The translations under genes and the position numbers were made by a program. This document shows, piece after piece, positions 45,891-58,055 of a DNA stretch of 64,000 nucleotides (positions are counted from its first letter, which is position 1; each line of letters begins with the position of its first letter). A model generated the notes under the pieces. It had not been told where the DNA came from. It saw only the letters and a program-made list of their open reading frames with translations, and searched no databases. Source of the DNA: Fratercula arctica. Taxonomy: Eukaryota; Chordata; Aves; Charadriiformes; Alcidae. The stretch is taken from NCBI GenBank assembly GCA_947846985.1, contig CANTUZ010000025.1, forward strand, positions 992,001-1,056,000. The letters are read 5' to 3'.

Positions 45891-46955
45891 CTGGGCTGCT
45901 GAATTGTGGCAAGATATTGCTGACCGGCTAGGGAAACTAGTTGTGAAAGTACACCATGTAGATGCCCACGTACCCATGAGTCGGGCCACTGAGGAACATG
46001 GAAACAATCAGCAAGTGGATCAGGCTGCTAAGACTTCGCAGACAGATTTGGACTGGGAACATCAAGGTGAACTGGTTTTAGCTCAGTGGGCCCATGACAC
46101 TTCAGGTCATCAAGGAAGGGATGCAACATACAAATGGGCCCGTGACCGAGGGGTGGATTTAACCATGGACGCTATTGCGCAGATTATCCACGATTGTGAA
46201 CCATGCGCCGAAATCAAGCAAGCTAAAAGGTTAAAACCTTTGTGGTATGGGGGACGATGGCTGAAATATAAATTTGGGGAGGCCTGGCAAATTGACTACA
46301 TCACACTCCCTCAAACCCACCAGGGTAAGCGTTACGTGCTTTTACAGTGGTGGAAGGAAGCACCAGATGGTTGGAAACCTACGCTGTACCCCGTGCCACT
46401 GCCTGGAATACCATCCTGGGCCTTGAAAGGCAAGTCTTGTGGCGACATGGCACTCCAGAAAGAATTGAGTCAGACAATGGGACTCATTTCAAAAATAATC
46501 TTATAGGTAATTGGGCAAAAGAACACGGCATTGAGTGGGTATAGCATATCCCCTGTCATGCACCAGCTTCTGGGAAAATTGAGCGATGCAATGGACTATT
46601 GAAAACCACCCTGAAGGCAATGGGGGGTGGAGCCTTTAAAATCTGGGACAAGCATTTAGCACAAGCTACCTGGTTAGTTAACACCAGGGGATCCATCAGT
46701 CGAGCCGGTCCTGCTCAGTCAGACCTTTTACATACAGTAGAAGGGGATAAAGTCCCTGTGGTGCATGAAAGGAATATGCTGGGGAAAACTGTTTGGGTTT
46801 CTCCTGCTTCAGGCAAAGGCAAAGCCATTCGTGGGACTGTTTTTGCTCAAGGACCTGGATGTACTTGGTGGGTGATGCTGGAGAATGGAGAAGCTCAATG
46901 TGTACCTCAAGGAAATTTGACCCTGGGTGAGAATACTCAGTCCTGAGTCTGCTAG
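45891..46955 (+). pseudogene. third copy of ERV pol (RNase H end and integrase)
   Basis: 45891-46937 matches 12731-13778 of the left arm in direct orientation. I saw two substitutions (near 45911 and 46037) and no extra T at the 13519-13521 position. Frames are 45904-46506 (200 codons; zinc domain, first catalytic Asp), 46347-46544 (second Asp) and 46599-46946 (integrase C-terminus, 115 codons). The frameshift T-run (46340-46343) and TAG (46542-46544) are shared with both arms. At 46937 similarity drops sharply; the following sequence is a diverged relative. The 5' end is fused to a CR1. Confidence 0.9.
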
Positions 46956-47034
46956 GATAGATGAGACTCTGCAATTATGAACTAAATGGACTTAATGAAC
47001 TCTTGTGTATAGAGATAAATCATAAATGACTGAT

Positions 47035-47100
<66 letters not shown>

Positions 47101-47155
47101 AGATTTGATGGATAAGAAGTATTAGCAATCTGAACATGATGCAAATCGTGTGGAT
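46956..47155 (+). mobile_element. diverged ERV 3' stretch with GT/AT microsatellite
   Basis: Related to 13990-14160 but clearly diverged and shorter. It contains a GT then AT dinucleotide tract at about 47039-47096. No clean polypurine tract precedes the LTR. Confidence 0.75.
47039..47096. repeat. GT/AT compound microsatellite
   Basis: About eight GT units followed by about twenty AT units. It is the expanded form of the short tract in the sister ERV copies. Confidence 0.9.
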
Positions 47156-47730
47156 TGTCCTGGTTTGGGATGGAGCAGAGCCCACTTTCTGGTCAGTGAG
47201 AGGCTCTTGCTCACACTTGTTGCTGTGGCAACCAGGGTCAGCTGACTTGGGTGTTTCCCCTGTGGAGGGGTCACACCTGTGGGGAGCAGTGGACAGGTCA
47301 GGTGACCCAAACTGACCAATCGGGTGTTCCATCCCATCTGCCATGCTCAGTATAAAAGCTGAGGGAGCAAAGGGGTCAGGTTGGCTCTTTCTTCAGTGAC
47401 TGACATCTGAGGAGAATCTTGTCAGTTTGTCTACCTTTGATCCTGATGTGTGGATTCCTGAATCAAGATCCAGAATCCAGTTCCCATTTGTCACCAAGTC
47501 CAGCCTGGAACTTTCCCAGTGCCTGCCAGTGACATTTCCCTGGGAGACTGATATGGCTTTGTATATATTGTATCTATTTCATTATTTACTTTTAATTTTG
47601 TTTTTAATATTTCATTAGTTCTTTCTAAACTCATATCTCTCTTTATCTCTCTTCTTCCTCTCCTTGGAGTGAGAGTTAGAGGAGAGCATCTGTCATCTTG
47701 TCATTGGCCAACCTGGCCTAAACTACAACA
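47156..47730 (+). mobile_element. diverged 3' LTR, 575 bp
   Basis: It starts TGTCCTGGTTTGGGATGG and ends AACTACAACA. TATAAAAG is near 47351-47358. It is shorter than the 734-bp LTRs of the arms and clearly diverged, although the pol just upstream is nearly identical to theirs. Confidence 0.85.
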
Positions 47731-50700
47731 AGGAGGCAGCTCCACTCTTAACATCCCTTAACACACAGTATTATTTTATTTTTCATACACAGACACAAAA
47801 CACAGGGTTCATCTTAATTTAGGCTCTGTCTAGATCAAGTCTCCTATATACTTTTAAGGTTTCCTGTTACCACTAATATCAGTTTAGCTCCACAAGCATT
47901 AATTTTAGGAACGCAAGCAGAGATTAGATATTGGTACCTACCAATATTTTATATTCTCTATTTGACACACTCTAGATTAGAGGACATGGAGTTTACAATC
48001 TAGCCAGAAATCCACAACTCACAAATTCTTAAAAGTACTTCTTCCTGAAGGACTTTTTTTCTTTACATCATGAACTGATTTAAACAAAAAGCAGAGGAAA
48101 GATAATCAAGGCAAATAGTCTTATGCCAAGACACCACATTAGATGCTATTCAATTTTACTTTGCCTGAGGTTATTCTCCCACACCTGTAATACAATAGAT
48201 CAGGTTTTTCCCCCCCCCATCCTCCAAACATTCACTGGTTCACATACCCAGATCTTGCAAATAATTCAACATCTAGTTTTAGACATTAATTTGAAACTAT
48301 TTGCTTGCTAATAATCTCCATCTCTACCACTGCAAGATGACAGCCTTGATCTGAAGTCAACAGCCGTATGCACCAGGGTTACTCAGAAGTGCAATGCCAA
48401 CTACTTACTTTCTGATTTACAAGTCTTGTGTAAAAATCTTGTTTTTACAAGTGCATTCTAGTATCCTATAGATATATTCCATAGATATTAATTCAGGGCA
48501 CATAAATTTTAATTTTTTTTTTTAATAGTAGCACACAAACATACAAAATTTGCAGCCTTTTTAGAAGTGATAAATGGAAAAGCTTTTGTATTAGCAACAA
48601 ACAGCAAGGTCTCTAGGAGAACATAACAAATACTTATCTGACACAGTCAGAAAAGTGTAATGGCATTTGTGAAGTCTAGAAGCTAAATGAATACAATGTA
48701 TTTGAAGTGCCATTTAATCAGTAACAAGTTATTGCTCTTGCTATTAGACTGGACTTTCCTATATGCAAAACCTTTCCTCCATACGTGCATAGTCAAGCTG
48801 CACTTGAAAAAACAAGACAGTACTTGGCTGAAATGCAAGTGTAATTCAAAATTGGCTACTACATCATATAAAATATTGTATGGGATTGCTAAAGAAAAGA
48901 GAGCTCACTGTATCGAGTCTTAAAATGAATGCTTTCTGTGAAAAGACTACTTCTACAAAACACCTAGAGTCAGAATAATATCTGATACAGCTGACAATCT
49001 GATATTTAAAGGCTCTAAGGCAGTTACAAACCTTACTGTTTGTAAGCATCAAATATCCATAAAGCTAGCTTTGGGAAAGACATCTACATCAGGAGGCCTC
49101 TTCCAAATTTAGAGGTGTTTTGTTTTCATAACCAAGTTTTCCTAAACTTGTTTCTTGTTTCCTACCACTGTTTAAAGCACAGGGGAGAAGAGAAAAAGAT
49201 GCATAGAGTGGCATCGAGAACACAAAGGAATTCAGGACTACCATCAAACTGCTCGTCTTCACGGGCCTTTCCCACCTGAAGGTCACTTCTTTCTTGAACA
49301 GTGTCTTTCCACATGTTCAAAGGAGGGTCATGAACTGCTAGATGGAAGCAGTCATCAGCAGCACAACTCCCTTTGAGATAAGGTGTTTTGTTTAAAAAAA
49401 GATTTACCTTACAGCCAATCAACTGCATTTTAACAGATAGATAACTCCTTTTTTCACTATGCATAAAGATTATAGAACTCTCTGCTAGTGACTATTAAAC
49501 AAATCAAGTTATTGCTGTAGAAATCTCATGACCAGAACAAAGGCATTTTTAAAATCATAACTATCATTAGCACTGAAGCAACCAATATATAACGTCCATT
49601 ACGCAGAACACTAATTTATATTAAATGTATTATTAAATTACAAGTAGAACTAGTCCAAGGATCTGATCTACGACAATGGAAAAAAAACCCAACGAACCAC
49701 CACCAAGGTGAGGCTATAATATTATTATTATTACAAAATAACTATGGAAGCTATCAATCTCCAGGATATTTCCTTTTTAAACAGAAAGTTCTGCAATTAC
49801 AAAGATCATTCCAAATATAAAGAGATAATAGTCTTTAATGCCTCTGCTGAACAGTCTAATCATGGCCTTAGGTAATATTAGGATGTTTGCATAGAATTTA
49901 AATTTGTGAGCATGATAATTACACAGATGAGTCACAATGGCCACAACTTGGAAGAGTGTGGCTAGCAAACTATGTTGATAATTTAATTTATAAACCTCAT
50001 AATGCAAAAAAACCTGATGAACATTTCATTCTACTCTTGATTTGGAACTGGAGAATACAGCCTTCAAACAGCATAAGAGTAGACCATCACAGATAATCTT
50101 TTAATTTTCCTTATATCGTGGAATCACATGCAAGGATTATTTGTCCATACTTCCAGCAACTAGTAAAAGAAAATTGGTTCTGATTTTTCAAGTCCATCAG
50201 GCAACAGAAACAAGCATTCAGTTTTGTTTTTTTCTTAAATAAGGATCTACATTGAGCGGACAACCTATTTACCCACAACCTTCCAAAGCCAGTTTCAAGT
50301 ACAGTGCTTGATGACAGCACCCATGGAATCCTACAAAAGGTACAAGTATTTGAAAATCTTTTGATTCAATATTCTAACCCCAATAGTAAAAAAAAGAAAA
50401 AATATATGGAAGGGAGAAAAAAAAAGAACAAAGAAAAAAAGCCACAAACCACCCAACAGCTATGCATTTCTTTGCAGGTTCCTAAACATACATAAGTAAC
50501 AGATATGCAAGTAGAATCAGGCCATTAAGTATTTAAATATTATGACATTCCGAGTAAAACCAGATTTTTAAAATCAGAGCAGAACTCTAAAGCGTGATCC
50601 TTAAGCAAGACTTTCATCATTTGAACACTAGCATGACCATAGCTAAAATGACATATTGGCATTTATATCTATATGGAATGGAAATATATGTATTAACAGC

Positions 50701-51430
50701 ACATATAAAATGTACTTTTTATACCAGTATAAATGTAGTCCTAGGGTACCCCATATATCTCATGTCTGGCAAGTATATTAAAAGTGGACCCAACCAACCC
50801 TGGTGTTGCAAACTGTAATTAAGACTTAAATACAGAGTTCAACATATCTTTATAGTCTCCACTATTTAAACTAGAGATATCCAAAAAGCTTATGTCATTA
50901 GTAGCAATTACACCCACCAGTCAAGCTTTGTTCTTCTCCGTTTCTGTCTGTATTACAAGAAGCTCATTTACAGTGAGTTATGCCAGGTGCAATAGTTTGT
51001 ATCAATGCTAAGACATCTATTAAAAAAGTCACCTGAAGCCAGATTTCTCATAAATCCAATGTATTTGCATACTTCCAGAGCACATACTATAGCTCTGAAA
51101 ATGAGCTAGTTGTAATGCTAATGCAAGCATTTAGTAAAGCTTTTTAGATATATTTAAGATAATAGCTAACAAATAATTATAATGCTCTATTCTTTCTTGG
51201 CTAGATGGGGTATGAATATACATATATACAGGTATGAATGTTTTATTTCGAAAAATGCATCTTAAACACAATACAAACCATAAAATAGGGCAATTTTTTC
51301 TACTTCTGACTGGAAAAGAACCAAATTTGAAAATAACCACTGTGACATAAAAATATATCAGTATAAAGTCGTCGTGAGACTGAAAACAGAAGGGTATTTC
51401 TCCAACAAGTACTAGCAACAGAGACCAGCT
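47731..51430. other. AT-rich single-copy-looking sequence
   Basis: About 3.7 kb without recognised repeats, apart from A-rich stretches near 50385-50450 and a short ATT run near 49720. No supported exon. It could be intron or UTR of a gene starting in the CpG-rich block, but no evidence shows this. Confidence 0.55.
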
Positions 51431-52900
51431 ATAACACTTTTATTGGGGGGTTTGGGTTGGTTTTTTTTTTCTTCCCCTCTGCTCCAGTCATCCCCAAAAC
51501 CAAGAGTTGTTACTGCAGCAAAGGCGGGGGGGGGGGCGCAGGACCTCAGTCCTAAATCACAAGAGAGCACAGGAGCGAAGAGGGACCCTACCCCCGTCTC
51601 AGTACAAAGCTGCGAGAGGGATCCATAAGCGCCTCTCACCCATACACCTTCTCGGAGCAGAGAAGTTACGTCCCCAGGGACCCAGTCCCGCAGCAACATG
51701 CCTCCTCCCAGATCCTGCGAGGTCCGACTCCCCCAACCGGCCCACACACAGGGGCTGTCTTCCCTCTCACCATGGTGTTCGAGCCGCTCTCACCCGCTGC
51801 TGCTGCTCCAGCCGCCCAGCCTCACCCTCCTCCAAGCACATAAATCCGCCGCTCCGCATCACCTCCACCGTAGCAGCCAAGCGTCAGCCAAACACCCACC
51901 AAGCACCGGCTCCCACTTGGTTCACTCCTCACCGAGGTCACACCAGGACCTCACCAGCCAGAGACCCAATATAAGCTGCCCAACCAACTGCCTGCGCAAG
52001 CGGGACCGTAGCGCGCCAAGGCTGCTCCAATATTAGCCAACTCTGCCCCTGCCGTTCCGCCCCCACATACGGGGGATAACTAGACGACGAAAGGCACCTA
52101 TCAGGGAACAAAGCAAACAAGTCTCCAGTGCTCTCCCTATCAGGCGCAGCAACAGTTGCTGGTTCTGCGCAGGGCGGTAGCGTAACCCTGACTATGTGAC
52201 ATGGGAGATCACTAGAGTGCTGACCTCACAGGAGTGAGCGGAGTGCTTCTCAGCCCCGCCATGTGGCCGACTGTAACAGTGGCCCGGAACGGGGGGGGGG
52301 GGGGGGAGCGATTTGCCTGCAGGGCAAGCAGACAGGTGGTTAGTGGGTGCTCGGGAGGAAAAAAGGGCAACAGAATCAATCCCGGAGAAGAAGGCGTCTG
52401 CTGAGAGACAAACACTAGTCTGGCGCGGATTGAACTGAAACCACAGATCAGCAGCTTGCACAGAGTGAAGAGGAGGCTGCTACTGGCAGCAGCTTAGCAG
52501 CTTCAGCCATAGGGCATGATGGGACCTCCACGCATACGCCCTGGCACAACCCGGGGAGGCTGGGTGGAATGGCCGAGGTGCATATGCAGAGACGTTGGCG
52601 CTTCCTCTTGCGTCTCGGGTGTGGCCCGGTGGGGTAGGAGTGTGATGTGCCGGGTGTCTGTGTGTGTTGCTGAGGGTGGTAATGGCTTTTTCCCCCGGCG
52701 AGGCGGTTAGTGACAGGTGTCTGCTGTGGGGACTCTTTCAGGGGACCCGCGGTGGTGTGCACAGTCAGCAGGGCAACTGGGCTTGGCACTGCTCTGTTCC
52801 CTTGCCTCGGCCAACCCCTGCCCTGTCGCCCTGCAGCCCCCATTAGCTTTCTTTTCCTGCCTGGGGGAACTCTCCTGCTATGCCTGTAGGTGCACGGTTT
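51431..52900. promoter_or_regulatory. CpG-island-like block, candidate promoter
   Basis: GC content and CpG frequency rise sharply against AT-rich flanks, especially at 51840-52080 and 52240-52780. It contains GC boxes (GGGCGGAA on the minus strand near 52055), a CCAAT-type ATTGG on the minus strand near 52030, and a GGGCATGATGGG element at 52512-52523. No repeat match is visible. On the minus strand a short open stretch near 51770-51865 precedes a GTGAGAG that could be a splice donor, but the protein is not recognised. G-runs occur at 51526-51536 and 52291-52306. It may drive a gene in either direction; transcription is not shown. Confidence 0.5.
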
Positions 52901-54173
52901 CGATCTGGCAGTATTGAAAGCTTTAGTTGTGAGTGATCGTTTTACCCCTATGAGCCACACTTTGCTTCTTCATGCCAGTCCCTTCTCCATCTGTAGCCCC
53001 GGGATGGCTGGGGATTGAACCCTTACATGGTCCCCCGCATGGCTCCTCTCCGTGGTGATCCCGAGCTAGTGATTGCAGGTGGCACTAAGGCTGAAACACT
53101 GCTCCAGGAGCTCCTATGCACTCTCTTCCAGTGAATGATGAATAGACATGGTAATTAAAGATAATCACCTTTTCCCCTAACCTGCCTTAAGGTATTGTGA
53201 AGCCTTCTGAAAAGCCTAGCCAGCCAGCAGCCTAAAGGGATCACAGCCCACCAGCAAGAGATGCATTGGACACCACTTCCCAGGTTCAAAAGCACCCTAG
53301 CCTACTGATGCTAGTGTCCTGTGCTGCAGACACAAAAAAACAGTGCTATCTGCCAATGTGGAGCTACTGTGTACATTGATGCTTAGACAAAGACCTTCCT
53401 TTTACTTGAGAGAATTCAAATGGTCTAGAAATAGCCTCTTAAAGAACTGCCTGCAGATTCATTTTTACTTCTGTCCTGAGCATGAGAACAAGCATGCCTG
53501 TTGTATCGTGGCACTACACCTGCATGAGCATAAAAGGATGTATGCTACTGGCATTTGACCTGGAAGAAATTTACCATGTTTCTGCCTTTAAGCAGCTCTT
53601 CAAGGCAAAAAATATTCACCTGATCCACTTTATATATAGTCACCATCATAATGGAACATGCCTTGATACCAGTTCCACCATCCCAAAAGAACAATTTTAA
53701 ATTGTGTCTATAACTGAAATAACAAAATATCTTTCTTGTAAATCCTACTTCTTTAAATATACCAACACATTACTTCATGTGTGAACTGGAAACTGAAACA
53801 CAGGAATTCTGCTTGAATAGAGAAATAGTATTTTTGGTATTTTGGCTAACTTTACCTGCCTTTCAGAGAATCTCAAGAGAGAGGTTCGGAGTGAATCTAA
53901 ATCTCACACCACACACAAATACTTAGGAAAAGATAATTTAATAACAACAACTGTCATGGAGATTATATATAGACTATGACATTCTGACATTTTTAATTGT
54001 TCCTTTGAAATACGTAGCAGCTAAAAGAAAAAACTGACAAAAAGCACTCAACATTACAATAGTAAAACAATAGAAAAATAGAGAAAACAGACTTCAAAGG
54101 AAATCCACTCAGATACAAGAGATTATAGTACCAAGGGTGAAAACAAGATGAGTTTGACCTATATTTCAATAAT
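52901..54173. other. intergenic or 3' flank sequence
   Basis: AT-rich with no recognised repeat. Plus-strand frames at 53343-53558 and 53482-53700 lack support. Confidence 0.55.
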
Positions 54174-54179
54174 TTTATT
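54174..54179 (-). terminator. possible polyadenylation signal
   Basis: AATAAA on the minus strand, about 200 bp beyond the stop codon of the candidate terminal exon at 54380-54718. Such hexamers are common by chance in AT-rich DNA. Confidence 0.3.
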
Positions 54180-54379
54180 TTAATCAGCAAGTCTTGGGCC
54201 TCCCAATTTATGACATTTGTGCCAATGTAGCATGGTAGAGCAGAGCACTGTTGTGGGAAAGTAACGGAAGATCAGCGAGGATTGTAAACACGCTCAAGTG
54301 ACTCGCACATGGGGTGCTGGGAAACATATCACGCTAATTGTTATTCAGTCTCGGGTGCTTGCAAGTAAAACACTTGCAC

Positions 54380-54718
54380 TTAGATGACAGAAGTCTGTGA
54401 TGGACTCAGGGACACCTTATCTAGCTGCTTGAGAATCCTGGCCTGTTGTTGAAGAAGATCAAAGCACAGTGGGAAAACTAGGCCTGTTTGAACCCTTGAA
54501 ATATCAGCAAGAACAGGGAGTCCGAGCATTCTCATTCTCATGCTAACAAGGAGTCTCTCTCGCTCCGCGGTGCCTGCGTCCCCTGCTTGCATGCCTCTGC
54601 CCAGGTGCTGCTTCAGAGATTTCCCCAATCCATAAGGTATCAAGATTAAATTTGTTCTTTGCCTTTCATCCATGGTTTTGTGGTTGTTCTTGTGTCCTGC
54701 CTGCATTGGCTCAAAAAA
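54380..54718 (-). CDS. candidate terminal coding exon, unknown protein
   Basis: On the minus strand a T-rich tract and GACAG (AG at 54720-54719) form a good splice acceptor directly before an open frame of 112 codons ending at the stop 54380-54382. The chain is mixed in composition and protein-like, with an Arg/Met-rich hydrophobic stretch (MRMRMLGLPVLADI) and an amphipathic segment (FDLLQQQARILKQLDKVS) before the end. It is not CR1, LTR or low-complexity sequence. If read from its first ATG it would be 108 codons. I do not recognise the family, and no upstream exon was identified. A chance frame of this length is possible. Confidence 0.35.
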   Translation of the reverse strand, partial: FFEPMQAGHKNNHKTMDERQRTNLILIPYGLGKSLKQHLGRGMQAGDAGTAERERLLVSMRMRMLGLPVLADISRVQTGLVFPLCFDLLQQQARILKQLDKVSLSPSQTSVI

Positions 54719-55028
54719 CTGTCAATTTAAAAAATAAAAAATTCTACAAGTATTCTATTTAAACTATTAATCATATATTCATGGCATACAGAGAATACTA
54801 AAGAAAAGTTCTTAAAATAGAATTATAACTGAACAACATTAATCTTATTCCTAGTATAAGAACAATAAGAGATCTGATGCATTTGGAAAGCAACAATTTG
54901 AGACACATTTAGAACTTCTCAATTTAAAACTCTCAAAATATGTATATCTTTTGCAGGAAATTCATAATTTACCTATGGAACTCTTCACCCTTTAATGCTC
55001 ATGCCAAGTTGACACCACCAGAGCCGCC

Positions 55029-55442
55029 TCCTCGGACATCAGCCATTGAAGGAAGAGAGCTGACCCTTTGCTCCCTCAGCTTTTATACTGAGCATGGGGC
55101 AGATGGGATGGAATACCCTGTTGGTCAGTTTTGGGTCACCTGTCCCGTCCCCTCCTCCCTGCAGATGGGACCCCTCTACGCTTTTCTGTTTCTGACCCTC
55201 CAACAGGGCAAATAATGAAGTTAGCTGACCTTGGTTATTATAGCAATAAGTATAAGCAAGAGCCTCTCTGCCTACCATTCCTTGGGATAAATTATAAACA
55301 ATCAGGTCTTATCACTGTGGAAGTGGATACTGTCAGAAAAAATATGCCGTTAATTTCAGAGAGTTCAGTTAGTTAGAAGAGACAATTTAAAAGTAAAATT
55401 ACTGAACAGAAAATTGGTTCTGTTTTACCTCAAACCAGGACA
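55029..55442 (-). mobile_element. TGTCCTGG-family LTR, 3'-truncated
   Basis: Upstream half of the 734-bp LTR on the minus strand. It ends in CCAGGACA at 55442 and includes the TATA box complement near 55078-55085. The R/U5 half is missing at the left edge (about 55029). Confidence 0.87.
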
Positions 55443-55696
55443 TTGAGGTTTCATTGCTGGTAAGAATTTGGTGGTATTTTATAAAAAATATGCAATTGAA
55501 ATTGATAACAAGCATGGCTATTTTATTAACTAAAATAAAAATTATTTAATGGGTGACTTTAACAAACATAGGTTTAGAGCCCTAGTATTTTAATTCTAGT
55601 ATTGTTTAAAGCATGTTTAACAAAAATAATCAATATTCACACAAAAAAAGGAGACCAAAGTTGTTGTAATCACTAAGCAAAATAGATTTTTTAAAA

Positions 55697-56487
55697 GGAC
55701 TCCCAATTTTCTCTACCTTCTTCCCCCAGCAGCACAGGGGGACAAGGAATGGGGGTTGCAGTCAATTCATCACATGTTGTCTCTGCTGCTTCTTCCTCCT
55801 CACACTGCTCCAGTGTGGGGTCCCTCCCACAGGAGACAGTCCTCCACAAACTGCTCCAGCATGGGTCCTTTCCATAGGGTGCAGTCCTTCAGGAACAGAT
55901 TGCTCCAGCGCGAGTCCCCCATGGGGTCACAAGTCCTGCCAGAAAATCTGCTCCTGCATGGGCTCCTCTCCACAGGGCCAGAGGTCCTGCCAGGAGCCTG
56001 CTCAAGCATGTGCTCTCCACAGGCTGCAGCTTCCTTCAGTGCACATCCACCTGCTCCAGTGTGGGATCTTCCACGGGCTGCAGGTGGATATCTGCTCTAC
56101 CGTGCACCTCCATGGGCTGCAGGGGGACAACCTGCGTCACCATGGTCTTCACCACAGGCTGCAGGGGAATCTCTGCTCCGGCACCTGGAGCACCTCCTCC
56201 CTCTCCTTCTTCACTGACCTTGGTCTCTGCAGAGTTGTTGCTCTCACATATTCTCACTCCTCTCTTGCAGCTGCTGTTGCGCAGCAGTTTTTTTCCCTTC
56301 TTAAATATGTTATCACAGAGGTGCTACCACCATCGCTGATTGGCTCAGCTTTGGCCAGCGGCAGGTCCGTCTTGGAGCCGGCTGGCATTGGCTCTGTGGG
56401 ACATGGGGGAAGCTTCTGGCATCTTCTCACAGAAGCCACCCTTGTAGCCCTCCCGCTACCAAAACCTTGCCTCACAAACCCAATACA
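55697..56487 (-). mobile_element. LTR of a second family with internal subrepeats, truncated
   Basis: It is homologous to the LTR at 62535-63486. On the minus strand it starts TGTATTGGGTTTGTGAGG (complement of 56487) and has a CCAAT box and a TATTTAAG core promoter near 56303-56310. A downstream part follows with repeated CTGCTCCAG(N)GTGGG-like units at 55806-56060. The last ~270 bp of the LTR are missing at the left edge. Frames of 109-196 codons here are LTR sequence. Confidence 0.8.
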
Positions 56488-57330
56488 GTTGTCTAGCATT
56501 GTTCTCACTTTTATATCTAGCAGGCCTCTTACATCACTGGGGTTCTAAAGAAAGCTTAACATGACTGTGGCACAGCTGTTTCTGGTCTCCATCGCAATTA
56601 CATCATGAAATAACCACTTTGTAACTGCGCTCTCTGATATGGCAGTGATTTTAGTCTAGGCAAAGGCAGAGTCTCAGGGAAACAGAGACTGATTTATTGA
56701 CTGAAAATGTAAGTTTCTGTTTTAAGTGTTTCACTTGTTGGGGCATTTACGATGTCTCTGTCCTATGTGCAGACACTTACTTTTGTTAAACCTATAGCAG
56801 TGTAATTATGTTTGACAATTTTACTTCATTAATTTATTTGATACAGGCCAGTGGGTTCCAAGCTTAATGAAAATGCACTTACCAACATACAAGTACACAG
56901 ATTCATATATCCATATGAATTTGCATATAAGTATTTACATACCACACTGCAGGATATATATGTCTTATTTCCATAGGAAATCAGAATAAAAAAACCACTT
57001 CTATTTGTGTCACTAGTGTCTTTGTTTCACCTCTTTTACCATGTCATAAAACAGAATGGTATGACTACAAAGCCTGTGGATTCATTTTTTTTTGCTTGTG
57101 TGTTTTATCTAGCCTCACAGGGTCTAAGTCTGGCCTGAATTTTCTAGGTATTAATCCCCCCCCACACAATCTATCTATCATATTTTGAAATTATGAGCAA
57201 ATTAATTTAACTATATATGAAAGTACATCTTTCATATATTGATTCCCAAAGCTATACCCCCCCACATATATATAAAACTTGTGTTATTTAAAGCTCATGC
57301 TCTTCCAAATGAGAAATAATAGACAGATAA
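56488..57330. other. AT-rich intergenic sequence
   Basis: No repeat or exon recognised. Confidence 0.6.

Positions 57331-58055
<725 letters not shown>

Noticed and set aside
52291..52306. Run of 16 G as a G-quadruplex regulatory element
   Set aside because: Homopolymers of this length are often miscounted, and no further support for a function is visible.
52448..52960. 170-codon minus-strand frame in the CpG-rich block
   Set aside because: Composition is what GC-rich DNA gives by chance, with no domain, no splice support and overlapping frames on the other strand.
55756..56548. Long plus-strand frames (153 and 196 codons) and their counterparts at 63074-63601
   Set aside because: They lie antisense within an LTR and arise from its subrepeats; the two copies do not preserve a common frame.
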